Positions 33,604 through 43,264 of a stretch of 64,000 bases of DNA are shown here, piece after piece (the first letter of the stretch is position 1; every line of letters begins with the position of its first letter). The stretch is from an uncultured Pelagibacteraceae bacterium (GTDB lineage Bacteria > Pseudomonadota > Alphaproteobacteria > Pelagibacterales > Pelagibacteraceae): positions 62,001-126,000 of the forward strand of contig CACOKN010000001.1 in NCBI GenBank assembly GCA_902627805.1. The letters run 5' to 3'. The position numbers were made by a program, and so were the translations under genes. The notes beneath the pieces were generated by a model, which was given only the letters and a program-made list of their open reading frames with translations, ran no database searches and was not told the DNA's origin.

Positions 33604-34212
33604 ATGAGAATCTTTAATCCTTTTGGTCCTAAGATTGCTATAACTAAAATTCCAAAAAAAATAATTAATAAGATAAATAAAGAAGTTGATTTAATCGTAA
33701 ATAACAGAACTAGATCTAAAAAAAGTGATTATTCTAAAGAACTTGTTGGTCAAGTAAAGCAAGAGATTAAGTTATCAAATAAATTTGTAAATAAACATAT
33801 TCTAAAATTCATTAAATTGAATGTGAAAAAATATATTAAAAAGTGTACCAACAAGAACGTAAAGAACATGAATTTAAAAAGTTTTTGGGTAGTAAGACAA
33901 TATAAGAATGAATATAACCCTGTTCATTTTCATAATGGTAATATCTCAGGAGTTGGGTATTTAAAGATACCAAAAAATATTACTAAAGGTAAAAAAAGAC
34001 TTAAAACAAATGGAACAATAGATTTTATACATGGTTCAAAATCTTTTTTAAGTAATAGTTTACATAATCATAATCCTAAAGTTGGTGATATGATTATATT
34101 TCCAAATTATTTAATGCACACTGCTTACCCTTTTAAGAGAGAAGGTGAGAGAAGATCATTTTCATTTAATTTAGATGTTGATAAAAAAACATTTAATGTA
34201 TTCTATGGATAA
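33604..34212 (+). CDS. 2-oxoglutarate/Fe(II)-oxygenase-like protein
   Basis: About 202 residues from the ATG at 33604, which comes just after the hisI stop; an earlier in-frame start would overlap hisI. It carries PVHFHNGNISGVGYL (His108, His110), then MIIFPNYLMHTAYPF and GERRSFSFN, the HxH/D...H...R plan of the 2OG-Fe(II) superfamily in small uncharacterised members. Lys/Asn-rich outside the core. A hydroxylase role is likely, the substrate unknown. Confidence 0.72.
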   Translation: MRIFNPFGPKIAITKIPKKIINKINKEVDLIVNNRTRSKKSDYSKELVGQVKQEIKLSNKFVNKHILKFIKLNVKKYIKKCTNKNVKNMNLKSFWVVRQYKNEYNPVHFHNGNISGVGYLKIPKNITKGKKRLKTNGTIDFIHGSKSFLSNSLHNHNPKVGDMIIFPNYLMHTAYPFKREGERRSFSFNLDVDKKTFNVFYG

Positions 34213-34579
34213 AATTCAAAAAAATGTTCTTGGGGAAAAGTTAGAGGAGTGCTCTCTAGATCCTTTAACTGGTTGGTATCGAGATGGCTGTTGTAATACT
34301 GATGAAAATGACCATGGTTTACATACAGTGTGTGCAAAAGTTACAACAGAATTTTTAGAATGGTGCAAAGAAGCTGGGAATGATTTGATTACCCCACACC
34401 CTGAATTTGGATTTCCTGGTTTAAAAGATGGCGATGGATGGTGCGTTTGTGCTACTTGGTATGCACGTGCAGTAGAAGCTGGTAAAGGTTGTCCAATATT
34501 TTTAAAGAGTACTCACGAAAACACACTTAAAATTTTACCAATCGAAACTTTAAAGAAATTCGCAATAGATCTATCTTAA
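34205..34579 (+). CDS. DUF2237 family protein
   Basis: About 124 residues starting MDKIQKNVLGEKLEECSLDP at the ATG at 34205 (34196 is the alternative). It has the typical TGWYRDGCCNT, DHGLHTVCAKVTTEFLE, PEFGFPGLKDGDGWCVCATWY stretches of DUF2237, with many conserved cysteines that could bind metal. Overlaps the 2OG-oxygenase-like gene by 8 nt and is convergent with ETF-QO. Family function unknown. Confidence 0.88.
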   Translation: MDKIQKNVLGEKLEECSLDPLTGWYRDGCCNTDENDHGLHTVCAKVTTEFLEWCKEAGNDLITPHPEFGFPGLKDGDGWCVCATWYARAVEAGKGCPIFLKSTHENTLKILPIETLKKFAIDLS

Positions 34580-36199
34580 TTACATGTTACCATACTTAGG
34601 CCCACCACCACCTTCCGGGGTGACCCAAGTAATATTTTGTGATGGCTCTTTAATATCACAAGTTTTACAATGAATACAATTTTGTGAGTTAATCACAAAC
34701 TTTTGGACATTGTTTTCATTTTGAACTTCATAAACTCCAACTGGACAATATCTTTGAGCAGGTTCATCAAATTTTTCTAACGTATAACTAATTGGCAAAT
34801 TTGGATCTTTCAATTTCAAATGCACTGGTTGATTATCAGCATGATTTGTCCCCGTTAAATATACCGAGCTTGTTTTATCAAAAGTGATGATATTATCTGG
34901 TTTTGGATATTCAATTTTAGACATTTCATTTGCTGGCTTAAGTGTCTCGTGATCAGCATGCTTATGTTTGAGGGTAAAAGGCATTCTACCTCTGAATAAA
35001 ATTTGATCTATTCCTGTAAAAATAATACCTAAAATAAGACCCCAGCTAAAACTTGGTTTAACATTTCTAGCCTTATAAAGTTCGTCATAAACCCAGCTAT
35101 TTTTAAACTTTTCCTCAAAAATTGATAAATCTTTTTTTAATTTAAAATGCTCATCAATGGTTTCAGCAGCTATCATTCCACTTTTCATAGCTGTGTGCGA
35201 ACCTTTTATTTTAGGCATATTAAGTGTGCCCGCATCACATCCAACAAGTAATGCTCCAGGCATGAACATTTTTGGTAAACTTTGAAAACCACCTTCAATT
35301 AGAGCTCGTGCTCCATAAGAAATTCTTTTTCCTCCCTCAATAATTTTTCTGATCGCTGGATGAGTTTTAAATCTTTGAAATTCATCAAAAGGAGATAGGT
35401 AAGGATTTTTATAATCTAGTCCAATGACATAGCCTAAAAAAACTTGTTTATTCTCAGCATGATAAATAAAACTTCCACCATAAGTGTTTTTATCTAATGG
35501 CCAACCAGCAGTATGCATGACCATGCCTTCCTCATGATTTTTTTCATCTATTTCCCAAATTTCTTTAAAACCAATTCCGTATTGTTGTGGATCTTTTCCT
35601 TTATCTAATTCAAACTTACTAATTAATTGTTTACCTAAATGACCTCTGCAACCTTCTGCAAAAACAGTTACTTTGCCAACAAGATCAATACCAGGCTCAT
35701 AACTATCTTTTTTGTTTCCTTCTTTATCTAAACCCATATCTTGAGTTGCAACTCCTCTTACAGAGCCATCATCATTATATAATACTTCACTCGCAGGAAA
35801 TCCTGGAAAAATTTCAACACCAAGTGCTTCAGCTTGTTCGGCAAGCCATCGGCATAAGTTTGCAAGGCTAATAATATAATTTTTATGATTTTTTTGAACT
35901 GCTGGAAGTAACCAGGTTGGCCAGCTTAATGACTTATTCTTTCCTAAAAATAAAAACTTTTCTTTAGTGACTTTAGTTTTGATGGGTGTATCTAGTTCTT
36001 TCCAACCAGGAATTAGTTCATCTAAAGCTCTTGTTTCAAAAACGTTTCCACTTAAGATATGTGCACCTATTTCAGATGCTTTCTCTAACAAACAAATGTT
36101 TAATTCTGAATTTAGTTGTTTTAATCTAATAGCTGTGGCCAGTCCTGATGGACCCCCACCTACAATAACTACATCATATTCCATTGTCTCTCTGGACAT
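34580..36199 (-). CDS. etfD: Electron transfer flavoprotein-ubiquinone oxidoreductase
   Basis: This 539-residue membrane-associated enzyme passes electrons from ETF to ubiquinone. It has FAD motif VVIVGGGPSGLATA (10-23), the membrane-contact GEEG-type segments, and the 4Fe-4S cluster ligands Cys485, Cys508, Cys511 and Cys514 near the C-terminus (NCIHCKTCDIKEPSQNI). It is last in the DMGDH-etfB-etfA-etfD operon, so one transcript encodes a whole electron route from dimethylglycine to quinone. Confidence 0.96.
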   Translation of the reverse strand: MSRETMEYDVVIVGGGPSGLATAIRLKQLNSELNICLLEKASEIGAHILSGNVFETRALDELIPGWKELDTPIKTKVTKEKFLFLGKNKSLSWPTWLLPAVQKNHKNYIISLANLCRWLAEQAEALGVEIFPGFPASEVLYNDDGSVRGVATQDMGLDKEGNKKDSYEPGIDLVGKVTVFAEGCRGHLGKQLISKFELDKGKDPQQYGIGFKEIWEIDEKNHEEGMVMHTAGWPLDKNTYGGSFIYHAENKQVFLGYVIGLDYKNPYLSPFDEFQRFKTHPAIRKIIEGGKRISYGARALIEGGFQSLPKMFMPGALLVGCDAGTLNMPKIKGSHTAMKSGMIAAETIDEHFKLKKDLSIFEEKFKNSWVYDELYKARNVKPSFSWGLILGIIFTGIDQILFRGRMPFTLKHKHADHETLKPANEMSKIEYPKPDNIITFDKTSSVYLTGTNHADNQPVHLKLKDPNLPISYTLEKFDEPAQRYCPVGVYEVQNENNVQKFVINSQNCIHCKTCDIKEPSQNITWVTPEGGGGPKYGNM

Positions 36200-36221
36200 A
36201 ATCGATTTTTTACAGATTATA

Positions 36222-37175
36222 TTATTTTTGTATAGTGTTTAATTTGTTCAATTCCTCTAAGAACTGAGGAACTGCTTCAAAAAGATCAGCTTCAAGTCCA
36301 TAATCTGCGACACTAAAAATTGGTGCTTCACCATCTTTATTGATTGCCACGATTACTTTACTTTCTTTCATGCCAGCTAAGTGTTGAATAGCACCTGAGA
36401 TACCAACAGCGATATATAAATCAGGAACAACAACTTTTCCAGTTTGACCAACTTGATGATCATTACTTATATATCCTGCATCAACCGCTGCTCTGGAAGC
36501 TCCAATAGCTGCATTTAATTTATCAGCTAATGAAGTAATTAATTTAAAATTATCTCCACTCTGCATTCCTCTTCCACCAGAAACAACAACTCTCGCGGTG
36601 CCAAGTTCAGGTCTATCTGATTTAACTTCTTCTCTTTTAATAAATTTTGTTTTTGCAAATTCTTCACCAGGATCTGCTTTTTCTATAGGGGCAGATCCAC
36701 CTGAGCTTTCACTCGGATCAAAAGATGTGGGTCTGATTGTTACACATTTTTTTGCATCTTTACTTTTAACAGTTGCAAAAGCGTTTCCTGCATAAATTGG
36801 TCTTAAAAAGGTATCAGGCGCAATAACTTTAATAATATCACTTATTTGCGATGTATCTAAAGCAGCAGCAATTCTTGGCATTAAATTTTTGCCAAAAGTA
36901 TTAGCTGAACTAATAATATGTGAATAGTTTTCGGCTAATTTTACAATTACTGGAGCAAAATTTTCAGCAACAAAATTTTCATAGTGAGTAGCTTCGACTT
37001 GAATAACCTTTTTGATTAATGGCAATTCTGAAAGCGCTTTTGAAGCTTCATCACAATTATGTCCAATAATTACTGCATGAACATCATTATCAATTTGAGA
37101 AGCTGCTGTACATGCATTAAGCGTAAATGGCTTTAACTCTTTGTTATTATGTTCTGCAATTAATAAAACTGACAT
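36222..37175 (-). CDS. etfA: Electron transfer flavoprotein alpha subunit
   Basis: This 317-residue subunit binds FAD; the C-terminal signature DLYIAVGISGAIQHLAGMKES and VVSGGRGMQSGDNF are clear, as is the final CIx-like AINKDGEAPIFSVADYGLEAD. It dimerises with EtfB to carry electrons to ETF-QO. Its start overlaps the etfB stop by one base, and 22 nt separate it from etfD. Confidence 0.96.
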   Translation of the reverse strand: MSVLLIAEHNNKELKPFTLNACTAASQIDNDVHAVIIGHNCDEASKALSELPLIKKVIQVEATHYENFVAENFAPVIVKLAENYSHIISSANTFGKNLMPRIAAALDTSQISDIIKVIAPDTFLRPIYAGNAFATVKSKDAKKCVTIRPTSFDPSESSGGSAPIEKADPGEEFAKTKFIKREEVKSDRPELGTARVVVSGGRGMQSGDNFKLITSLADKLNAAIGASRAAVDAGYISNDHQVGQTGKVVVPDLYIAVGISGAIQHLAGMKESKVIVAINKDGEAPIFSVADYGLEADLFEAVPQFLEELNKLNTIQK

Positions 37176-37924
37176 TATATTACCTTAGCTTCATTTTTTA
37201 ATTTTTGAACCAACTCAGCAACACTTGATACTTTTATTCCAGCTTTTCTCTTCGGTGGTTCTTCAACTTTAACTTGCTCGATTCTTGGAGTTATATCTAC
37301 TCCTAAATCTGACGCATTTAATTGTTCTATAGGTTTTTTCTTTGCTTTCATTATATTTGGTAATGAAGCGTACCTTGGTTCATTTAATCTTAAGTCACAA
37401 GTTACTATTGCCGGAACATTAATTTCAATTGTCTCTAAACCTTCATCTATTTCTCTAGTAACTTCTAATTTACCATCTTTAATTTCAATTTTTGATGCAA
37501 AAGTTGCTTGGGGCCAATTTAAAAGTGCACTTAACATTTGACCTGTTTGATTACAATCATCATCAATTGCTTGTTTACCCATAAAAACTAAATCTGGTTT
37601 TTCTTTTTCAACAATTTTCTGTAACAACTTTGAAACAGCGAGCGGTTCAATGACACCATCTGTCTTAACAAGTATTCCTCTATCTGCCCCTACCGCTAAA
37701 GCTTTACGAACTGTTTCTTGAGCTTTCTCTTCGCCAATACTTACTGCAACAACTTCTGTTGCTTTACCGGCTTCTTTTATTTTTACCGCTTCTTCGATTG
37801 CATTATCATCAGGTGGATTAGTAGACATTTTAACATTATCAGTTACCACACCTGTATTATCTTCCTTAACTCTAATTTGAACGTTGTAATCAATAACTCT
37901 TTTTACTGCGACTAAAATTTTCAT
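37175..37924 (-). CDS. etfB: Electron transfer flavoprotein beta subunit
   Basis: This 249-residue subunit starts [20 protein letters not shown] and has the ETF-beta signature region [35 protein letters not shown] (quoted only in part: [15 protein letters not shown]). It binds AMP and forms the docking face for dehydrogenases. Its ATG overlaps the DMGDH stop by one base, showing tight coupling with that dehydrogenase. Confidence 0.96.
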   Translation of the reverse strand: MKILVAVKRVIDYNVQIRVKEDNTGVVTDNVKMSTNPPDDNAIEEAVKIKEAGKATEVVAVSIGEEKAQETVRKALAVGADRGILVKTDGVIEPLAVSKLLQKIVEKEKPDLVFMGKQAIDDDCNQTGQMLSALLNWPQATFASKIEIKDGKLEVTREIDEGLETIEINVPAIVTCDLRLNEPRYASLPNIMKAKKKPIEQLNASDLGVDITPRIEQVKVEEPPKRKAGIKVSSVAELVQKLKNEAKVI

Positions 37925-40356
37925 TAAGCTCTCAATAATTTATTTTCAGCGTCGTAAGGACTTTCGTCTAATATTGTAGCCTCATACATCTTGCCTAAAA
38001 TATCCACCTTAAGTTTCTCACCTACGTTAGCTAAGTCTGGTTTTACCATTGCTAAGGCAATCGATTTATCTAATCTAAATCCATATTCACCACCAGTAGC
38101 TCTACCAACAACTTTATCATCTTTATAAATCGGATTATTTCCTAATACATCTGAGTCAGTTGTATTATGAACTTCAAGAGTTACTAATTTATTGTCAAAA
38201 CCTTTTTCTCGCCACTTGTTTAATGCCTCAAGACCTATGAAATTTCCTTTATTTGGATGAACAAATCTATCTAACCCTGACTCATAAGGTGAATATTCTA
38301 TCGATAATTCTGTTCCAACTAATTTATAAGATTTTTCAACTCTTAAACTATTCATTGCTCTTATCCCAAAAGGTTTAAGCCCTAAATCTTTTCCAGCTTC
38401 CATTAATTTGTCAAAAATATGATTTTGATACTCAATTGGATGATGTAATTCCCAGCCCAGTTCACCAACAAAGTTTACTCTCATTGCATTTACTGGAGCA
38501 TATCCAACGTTAACATTTTTGGCTGTTAACCATTTAAAATTTTCATTAGAAAAGTCATCCGTAGAAACTTTTTGCATTAATTGTCTTGCTTTTGGTCCAG
38601 CTACAACTAGTACCCCTGTGCTATTGGTTAAATCTTCAAATATCACTGATCCATCAGTTGGCATCCATTTTTGTATCCAATCGTGATCTAATCTTAAGTT
38701 TGCACCTGCGGAAACAAGATAATAGCTGTTTTCAGCCTCTTTCATGATTGTAAATTCTGAATGAACTCCACCTTTAGTATTTAATGCATGACATAAATTT
38801 ATTCTGCCAATTTTTTTAGGAAGTTTATTTGCTACCAAATAATCTAAAAATTCCTCAGCTTTTGGACCTTTAATTCGACATTTTGCAAATGCCGTCATAT
38901 CTAATAGGCCAACATTTTCTTTTACATTTTGACACTCTTTTTTAATTGCATCAAACCATTTTGATCTTCTAAATGACCAATCATCTTTTTGTTCCATTCC
39001 ATCCGTTGCAAAAAAATTTGGTCTTTCCCAACCAAATTTTTGACCAAACACTGCACCTAAATCTTTCATTCTTTCATAACAAGGGGATGTTCTTAATGGT
39101 CTTGCGGCTGGTCTTTCCTCATCTGGATAATGAACAATAAAGACATGACTATAAGCTTCCTCATTTTTTGCTTTTAAATAAGATTTGGTTGCGTAGTTTC
39201 CATAACGTCTAGGTTCAACACCAAGCATATCAATTGTTGGTTCTCCATCAACAATCCACTCTGCTAGTTGCCAACCTGCTCCCCCAGCAGCTGTGATACC
39301 AAAACTATGACCCTCATTAATCCAAAAATTTTTCAATCCCCAAGCTGGACCAACTATTGGATTACCATCGGGCGTATAACAAATTGCTCCATTATAAACT
39401 TTTTTAACTCCGACTTCACCAAAGGCTGGAACTCTATGAATAGCACCTTCAATATGAGGAGCTAATCGATCTAAATCTTCTTGGAATAATTCGTATTCAG
39501 AATCTTTTGAGGGTCCTTCAACATAACAAGCTGGAGCACCATCTTCATAAGGACCTAATATTAATCCTCCTGCTTCTTCTCTCATATACCATCTGCTATC
39601 ACTATCTCTTAATACTCCCATCTCAGGCAATCCTGCTTTTTTTCTTTTTTGAATTTCTGGATGAGGTTCTGTTACGATATATTGATGTTCAACAGGTATT
39701 ACTGGGATATCTAATCCAACCATTTCCCCTGTTTGACGTGCAAAATTTCCTGAGCAAGAAATAACATGTTCACATTCAATTGATCCTTTATCAGTTTCAA
39801 CTACCCAACCACTTTTTGTTTGTCGGATTGCTGTAACAGCTGTATTTCTATAAATCTCCGCTCCTCTATTTCTTGCACCAGCAGCTAAAGCTTGTGTTAA
39901 GTCAGCTGGCTGAATATATCCATCCTCAGGATGTTGAATAGCCCCGACTAAGTCATCGGTATGACATAACGGCCAAATTTCTTTTACTTGTTGTGGTGAT
40001 AAAAATTTTACATCAACACCAATTGTTTTAGCAACACCGGCATACTGATAATACTCATCCATTCTATCTTTGGTACTTGCTAAACGAATATTTGAAACTA
40101 CACTAAAGCCAACATTTTTTCCTGTCTCTTCTTCTAGTTTTTTATAAAGATTGACTGCATACTTGTGCAATTGACCAACTGAGTAACTCATATTAAACAG
40201 CGGAAGTAATCCTGCTGCATGCCAAGTTGATCCAGATGTAAGTTCTTTCCTCTCAACTAAAACAACATCAGACCAGCCTTTTTTTGCTAAATGATAAAGA
40301 GCACTTACTCCAACAACACCACCACCAACGACGACGACTTTAGTTTTTGATTTCAT
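37924..40356 (-). CDS. dmgdh: Dimethylglycine dehydrogenase (FAD plus GcvT-like domains)
   Basis: This 810-residue protein has an N-terminal FAD domain with GGGVVG (11-16) and STWHAAGL, where His46 is the covalent-flavin position, and a C-terminal aminomethyltransferase (GcvT-like) half from about residue 430 ([21 protein letters not shown]...). Dimethylglycine is oxidised to sarcosine and the methylene group goes to tetrahydrofolate. Direct linkage with etfBA and ETF-QO confirms an ETF-dependent dehydrogenase rather than an O2-using oxidase. Sarcosine dehydrogenase is the close alternative, but soxBDAG already covers sarcosine. Confidence 0.88.
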   Translation of the reverse strand: MKSKTKVVVVGGGVVGVSALYHLAKKGWSDVVLVERKELTSGSTWHAAGLLPLFNMSYSVGQLHKYAVNLYKKLEEETGKNVGFSVVSNIRLASTKDRMDEYYQYAGVAKTIGVDVKFLSPQQVKEIWPLCHTDDLVGAIQHPEDGYIQPADLTQALAAGARNRGAEIYRNTAVTAIRQTKSGWVVETDKGSIECEHVISCSGNFARQTGEMVGLDIPVIPVEHQYIVTEPHPEIQKRKKAGLPEMGVLRDSDSRWYMREEAGGLILGPYEDGAPACYVEGPSKDSEYELFQEDLDRLAPHIEGAIHRVPAFGEVGVKKVYNGAICYTPDGNPIVGPAWGLKNFWINEGHSFGITAAGGAGWQLAEWIVDGEPTIDMLGVEPRRYGNYATKSYLKAKNEEAYSHVFIVHYPDEERPAARPLRTSPCYERMKDLGAVFGQKFGWERPNFFATDGMEQKDDWSFRRSKWFDAIKKECQNVKENVGLLDMTAFAKCRIKGPKAEEFLDYLVANKLPKKIGRINLCHALNTKGGVHSEFTIMKEAENSYYLVSAGANLRLDHDWIQKWMPTDGSVIFEDLTNSTGVLVVAGPKARQLMQKVSTDDFSNENFKWLTAKNVNVGYAPVNAMRVNFVGELGWELHHPIEYQNHIFDKLMEAGKDLGLKPFGIRAMNSLRVEKSYKLVGTELSIEYSPYESGLDRFVHPNKGNFIGLEALNKWREKGFDNKLVTLEVHNTTDSDVLGNNPIYKDDKVVGRATGGEYGFRLDKSIALAMVKPDLANVGEKLKVDILGKMYEATILDESPYDAENKLLRA

Positions 40357-40410
40357 TAAGCGATTCCTACTAAATTTTTATTCATAACGAAACAAAATTG
40401 TCATCTTTAA

Positions 40411-40884
40411 TCATATTGAACTACCCAAAGGGATTGGGCTAGAGACCATTGTTGTTAGCCAGCAATCTTTAAGTGGACCATCTGTTTCATACTTTTCAAC
40501 TTGCCAGTTAAACTTATGATAGATCTTATCTTTATCTAAAAGGATTACTTCAAATTGAGCCCAATTTTCACCACTTCCAAGCTTTGTAATAGTGTGACTT
40601 AAATGATTAATCATCATTTTATAAGAGTCTCCTTTAATCATTCTTTTGAATTTATCTAAAGGACCAGTAGCTTTTTTATTGTTAGGATGAGCGAAATTCC
40701 AGGTTTGTTCAATACCACTATCCTTGTAGATAAGGTCATTTTTTTGAAGTCCTGACAATTGAATTTCTATAACTCTGTCAGGTTTAATATCACTTTTAGG
40801 TTTTAGTAAATCTGCTTTTGAAATTGTTTCTGAAATTAAAAAAATTAAAAAAGTACTAAAGATTATTTGCAGTTTTTTTAACAT
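40411..40884 (-). CDS. DUF4864-like exported protein
   Basis: This 157-residue protein has a signal peptide (KLQIIFSTFLIFLISETISKA, quoted loosely) and the DUF4864 pattern WNFAHPNNKKATGPLDKFKRMI. The middle VILLDKDKIYHKFNWQVEKY ends at a Cys-Trp pair DCWLTT. The N-terminal signal overlaps the upstream NAD(P)H-quinone-type gene by 29 nt, a long overlap for this genome. Function unknown; the fold is NTF2/SnoaL-like. Confidence 0.78.
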   Translation of the reverse strand: MLKKLQIIFSTFLIFLISETISKADLLKPKSDIKPDRVIEIQLSGLQKNDLIYKDSGIEQTWNFAHPNNKKATGPLDKFKRMIKGDSYKMMINHLSHTITKLGSGENWAQFEVILLDKDKIYHKFNWQVEKYETDGPLKDCWLTTMVSSPIPLGSSI

Positions 40885-41425
40885 CTTCTAGAAATTTTTT
40901 TCTTTTTTTGTCACCAACAAAAGGTACAGCAAAGTACCTTCTATATATAACATCCGTTATGCCGCATATATTAAATACTCCTCTTCTTAATCTTTTCGTC
41001 GGCATATTGAGGAAAAAAGTTCTAACAGCAAATTGTGGTGAACCATAAGTGCAAAATACAACTGCTTTTTTCCCTTTTAAGTTTCCTATAGGGTAACCAT
41101 AATTACCAAATAATCTTTTAAATCTAAACGCCCATGGTGGTGCCAGAACTTTATCTATCCAACCCTCAACTATAGCAGGCATTCTAAAATTCCATATTGG
41201 TGCAATCAATACAATCGCATCAGAATTTTCTATCCTTTTTCTATGATCCAAAACTTTTTCATCTGGCTCTTCTCCTGTAAAGACTGGATCAAATTTTTCT
41301 TTATATAAATCAATTATATCAACCTTATGTCCATTTTTTTCGACAGTTTCTTTAAAAGTATCTCTAATGGCTGCATTAAAAGAATTTTCATCATAGTGTC
41401 CATAAACAACAAATATATTTTTCAT
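40856..41425 (-). CDS. Flavodoxin-fold NAD(P)H:quinone oxidoreductase
   Basis: This 189-residue protein starts MKNIFVVYGHYDENSFNAAIRDTF and has SDAIVLIAPIWNFRMPAIVEGWIDKVLAPPWAF (FMN/NADPH site, quoted in part), as in the KefF/MdaB/NQO2 family. It reduces quinones or other electrophiles with two electrons from NAD(P)H. First of several short genes ordered head to tail on the minus strand; starts at the stop of the CoA-binding protein. Confidence 0.88.
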   Translation of the reverse strand: MKNIFVVYGHYDENSFNAAIRDTFKETVEKNGHKVDIIDLYKEKFDPVFTGEEPDEKVLDHRKRIENSDAIVLIAPIWNFRMPAIVEGWIDKVLAPPWAFRFKRLFGNYGYPIGNLKGKKAVVFCTYGSPQFAVRTFFLNMPTKRLRRGVFNICGITDVIYRRYFAVPFVGDKKRKKFLEDVKKTANNL

Positions 41426-41823
41426 TATTTGAAATATTTTTCGTATTCAATTTTTGTACATTTATCCTCAATATATATAATATCGTTTTCTTCAACAATT
41501 TGTTTTGCTTCCTCACTTTTAATGTCTAGTTGCAACCACAAAACTTTTGCTCCAACTTTTATTGTCTCTTTTGCTATTTTAGCTGCCTCAGTTGCTGGTC
41601 TAAAGACATTTATAATATCTATTTTACTTTGAATATCTGATACTTTTTCAAAAACATTTTCATTCAATATCTTTTCACCTTTAATAGATGGATTAACGGG
41701 AAAAACTTTAAATCCATATTGTTGTAAATGCTTCATTACCACTGAAGATGTTTTCGTCAGATCTTTGCTCGCACCAATTAAAGCAATATTCTTATATTTT
41801 GATAAAATCTCTTTTATTTCCAT
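41425..41823 (-). CDS. CoA-binding domain protein (YccU type)
   Basis: This 132-residue Rossmann-fold protein has NIALIGASKDLTKTSSVVMKHLQQYGFKVFPVNPS near the start and LWLQLDIKSEEAKQIVEENDIIYIEDKC near the end (both quoted in part), as in CoA-binding family 2 proteins related to succinyl-CoA synthetase alpha. The usual Asn in WxQxGxxN is Asp. Physiological role unknown. Confidence 0.88.
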   Translation of the reverse strand: MEIKEILSKYKNIALIGASKDLTKTSSVVMKHLQQYGFKVFPVNPSIKGEKILNENVFEKVSDIQSKIDIINVFRPATEAAKIAKETIKVGAKVLWLQLDIKSEEAKQIVEENDIIYIEDKCTKIEYEKYFK

Positions 41824-42011
41824 TACTTATCATCTTTAATCTTTTCTTCACAAAATTTTTTTGCCTCAGATATTGTCATTGGTTTTTCTAATTTTTGACT
41901 TCCAGCTACACAAGCATCAATTGCACGTTTGAAATTATGATCTCTAAAAAATAATACAACATAAAGACCTACGAAAACGAAAATAATAATTAAAATATTT
42001 TTTAATTTCAT
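41823..42011 (-). CDS. Small single-helix membrane/exported protein, 62 residues
   Basis: It has one N-terminal hydrophobic helix (NILIIIFVFVGLYVVLFF) followed by a polar segment with two cysteines (DACVAGS and KKFCEEK) about 20 residues apart. This could be a membrane-anchored periplasmic helical hairpin with a disulfide. It overlaps both neighbours slightly. No family recognised. Confidence 0.65.
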   Translation of the reverse strand: MKLKNILIIIFVFVGLYVVLFFRDHNFKRAIDACVAGSQKLEKPMTISEAKKFCEEKIKDDK

Positions 42012-42784
42012 TTATTTTTCCATTTAGGTTTTCTTTTTTCTAAAAAAGCTGAAATACCTTCTTTAGCATCTAGAGCCATCATATTTAATGTCATCATCTT
42101 ACTTGTATGGGCGTACGCTTTTCTAAGAGGCATCTCTAATTGTTTATAAAATGTTTGTTTACCAATTTTAATTGTTAGATTTGATTTAGATGCAATCTTT
42201 TTAGCAATTTTTAAAACCTCACTATTTAATTTAGATTTTGTAAAACAATCATTTATTAAACCAATTTCTTTTGCAAAATTTGCTTTAATTGGCTCGCCTG
42301 TAAGTAACATTTTCATCATTGGTTTTTTATTAATTTTTCTACTAACAGCAACCATTGGCGTACTACAAAATAATCCAATATTTACTCCAGGAGTTGCAAA
42401 TAATGCATCTTTAGTACTATAGGCTAGATCACAACTAGCAACTAACTGACAACCAGCAGCATAGGCTGCTCCATGCACTTTGGCAATCACAGGTTTATTA
42501 CCCTCTACTACTTGAAGCATTAACTTAGAACACAGATTAAATAATTTTTGATATTTGTTTCTTACTTTTAAACTTTTTACTTCTTTTAGATTATGGCCTG
42601 CACTAAAACCTTTTCCAGCACCTTCTATAATAATTACTTTTGTTTTTTTATCTTGATCAAGTTTTTTTAGAACTTTAATTAGATCATTTAAAGTTTTAAA
42701 AGATAATGAATTATATGTTTTAGGATCATTAATTTGAACTATAGATATACCGCTAGATAATTTCTTCACTAATATATTCATCAA
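42008..42784 (-). CDS. Enoyl-CoA hydratase/isomerase family protein
   Basis: This 258-residue crotonase-fold protein has the oxyanion-hole motifs GAGKGFSAGHNLKE and AKVHGAAYAAGCQLVASCDLAYS. The second catalytic Glu normally after GLxxxTP is not obvious (NIGLFCSTPMVAVSRK), so activity may differ from classic hydratases. It is close to a CoA-binding protein gene. Substrate not determined. Confidence 0.87.
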   Translation of the reverse strand: MMNILVKKLSSGISIVQINDPKTYNSLSFKTLNDLIKVLKKLDQDKKTKVIIIEGAGKGFSAGHNLKEVKSLKVRNKYQKLFNLCSKLMLQVVEGNKPVIAKVHGAAYAAGCQLVASCDLAYSTKDALFATPGVNIGLFCSTPMVAVSRKINKKPMMKMLLTGEPIKANFAKEIGLINDCFTKSKLNSEVLKIAKKIASKSNLTIKIGKQTFYKQLEMPLRKAYAHTSKMMTLNMMALDAKEGISAFLEKRKPKWKNK

Positions 42785-42789
42785 AAGTT

Positions 42790-43164
42790 CTATTTGAGTT
42801 TGCCTTCTTCTCTCATTTTGGCTCTTATCTTGGTGGCCGATATTTTTTGTATTTCCTCTGACAATACTATCTCCTCTATCTTATAACCAACCCCTCTGCC
42901 ATAACAAATATTTGTGATATTCGGGACCAACATAATTTTAAACCGACCCTCAAATTCTGGATTAAGTCTATCTTCTATATTTTTTTTCACTGTCTCAAAA
43001 TCAAATGGGTTATCATCAACTCCTTGTACATCTCTTATTTGAATACAAACTTGGCCTGTTTTTTTAATAATTTCCTTAAATAAAGTATAATGGCCATCAT
43101 GAAATGGCTGCCATCTTCCTAGCATTTGTGCTGTTGGTTTTTTGTTATCCCACTTATATGTCAT
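42790..43164 (-). CDS. Nucleotidyltransferase, NMN/cytidylyltransferase-like, short form
   Basis: This 124-residue protein has the HxGH-type motif GRWQPFHDGHYTLF (17-30) and ISATKIRAKM near the end, the two nucleotide-binding motifs of the superfamily. It is shorter than NadD/NadM (about 165-200), with little room between motifs. Similar small proteins occur with unknown substrates in alphaproteobacteria. It could adenylylate a phospho-sugar or NMN-like compound. Confidence 0.75.
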   Translation of the reverse strand: MTYKWDNKKPTAQMLGRWQPFHDGHYTLFKEIIKKTGQVCIQIRDVQGVDDNPFDFETVKKNIEDRLNPEFEGRFKIMLVPNITNICYGRGVGYKIEEIVLSEEIQKISATKIRAKMREEGKLK

Positions 43165-43229
43165 TTTAATATCCTTTTTTGATTTTCAGCCAATAATCAG
43201 ATTGGGATTATATTACACGATTAATTTCT

Positions 43230-43255
43230 TTGACAGCATTTTCAAAAAATATAAT
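43230..43255 (+). promoter_or_regulatory. Candidate promoter for the metF/gcvT pair
   Basis: TTGACA (43230-43235) and a perfect TATAAT (43250-43255) precede the metF-like ATG at 43265. The spacer is only 14 bp, shorter than ideal, and the expected start site would leave a leader of just a few bases. The -10 alone is convincing; the -35 may be a coincidence. Confidence 0.45.
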
Positions 43256-43264
43256 CATTAATCA

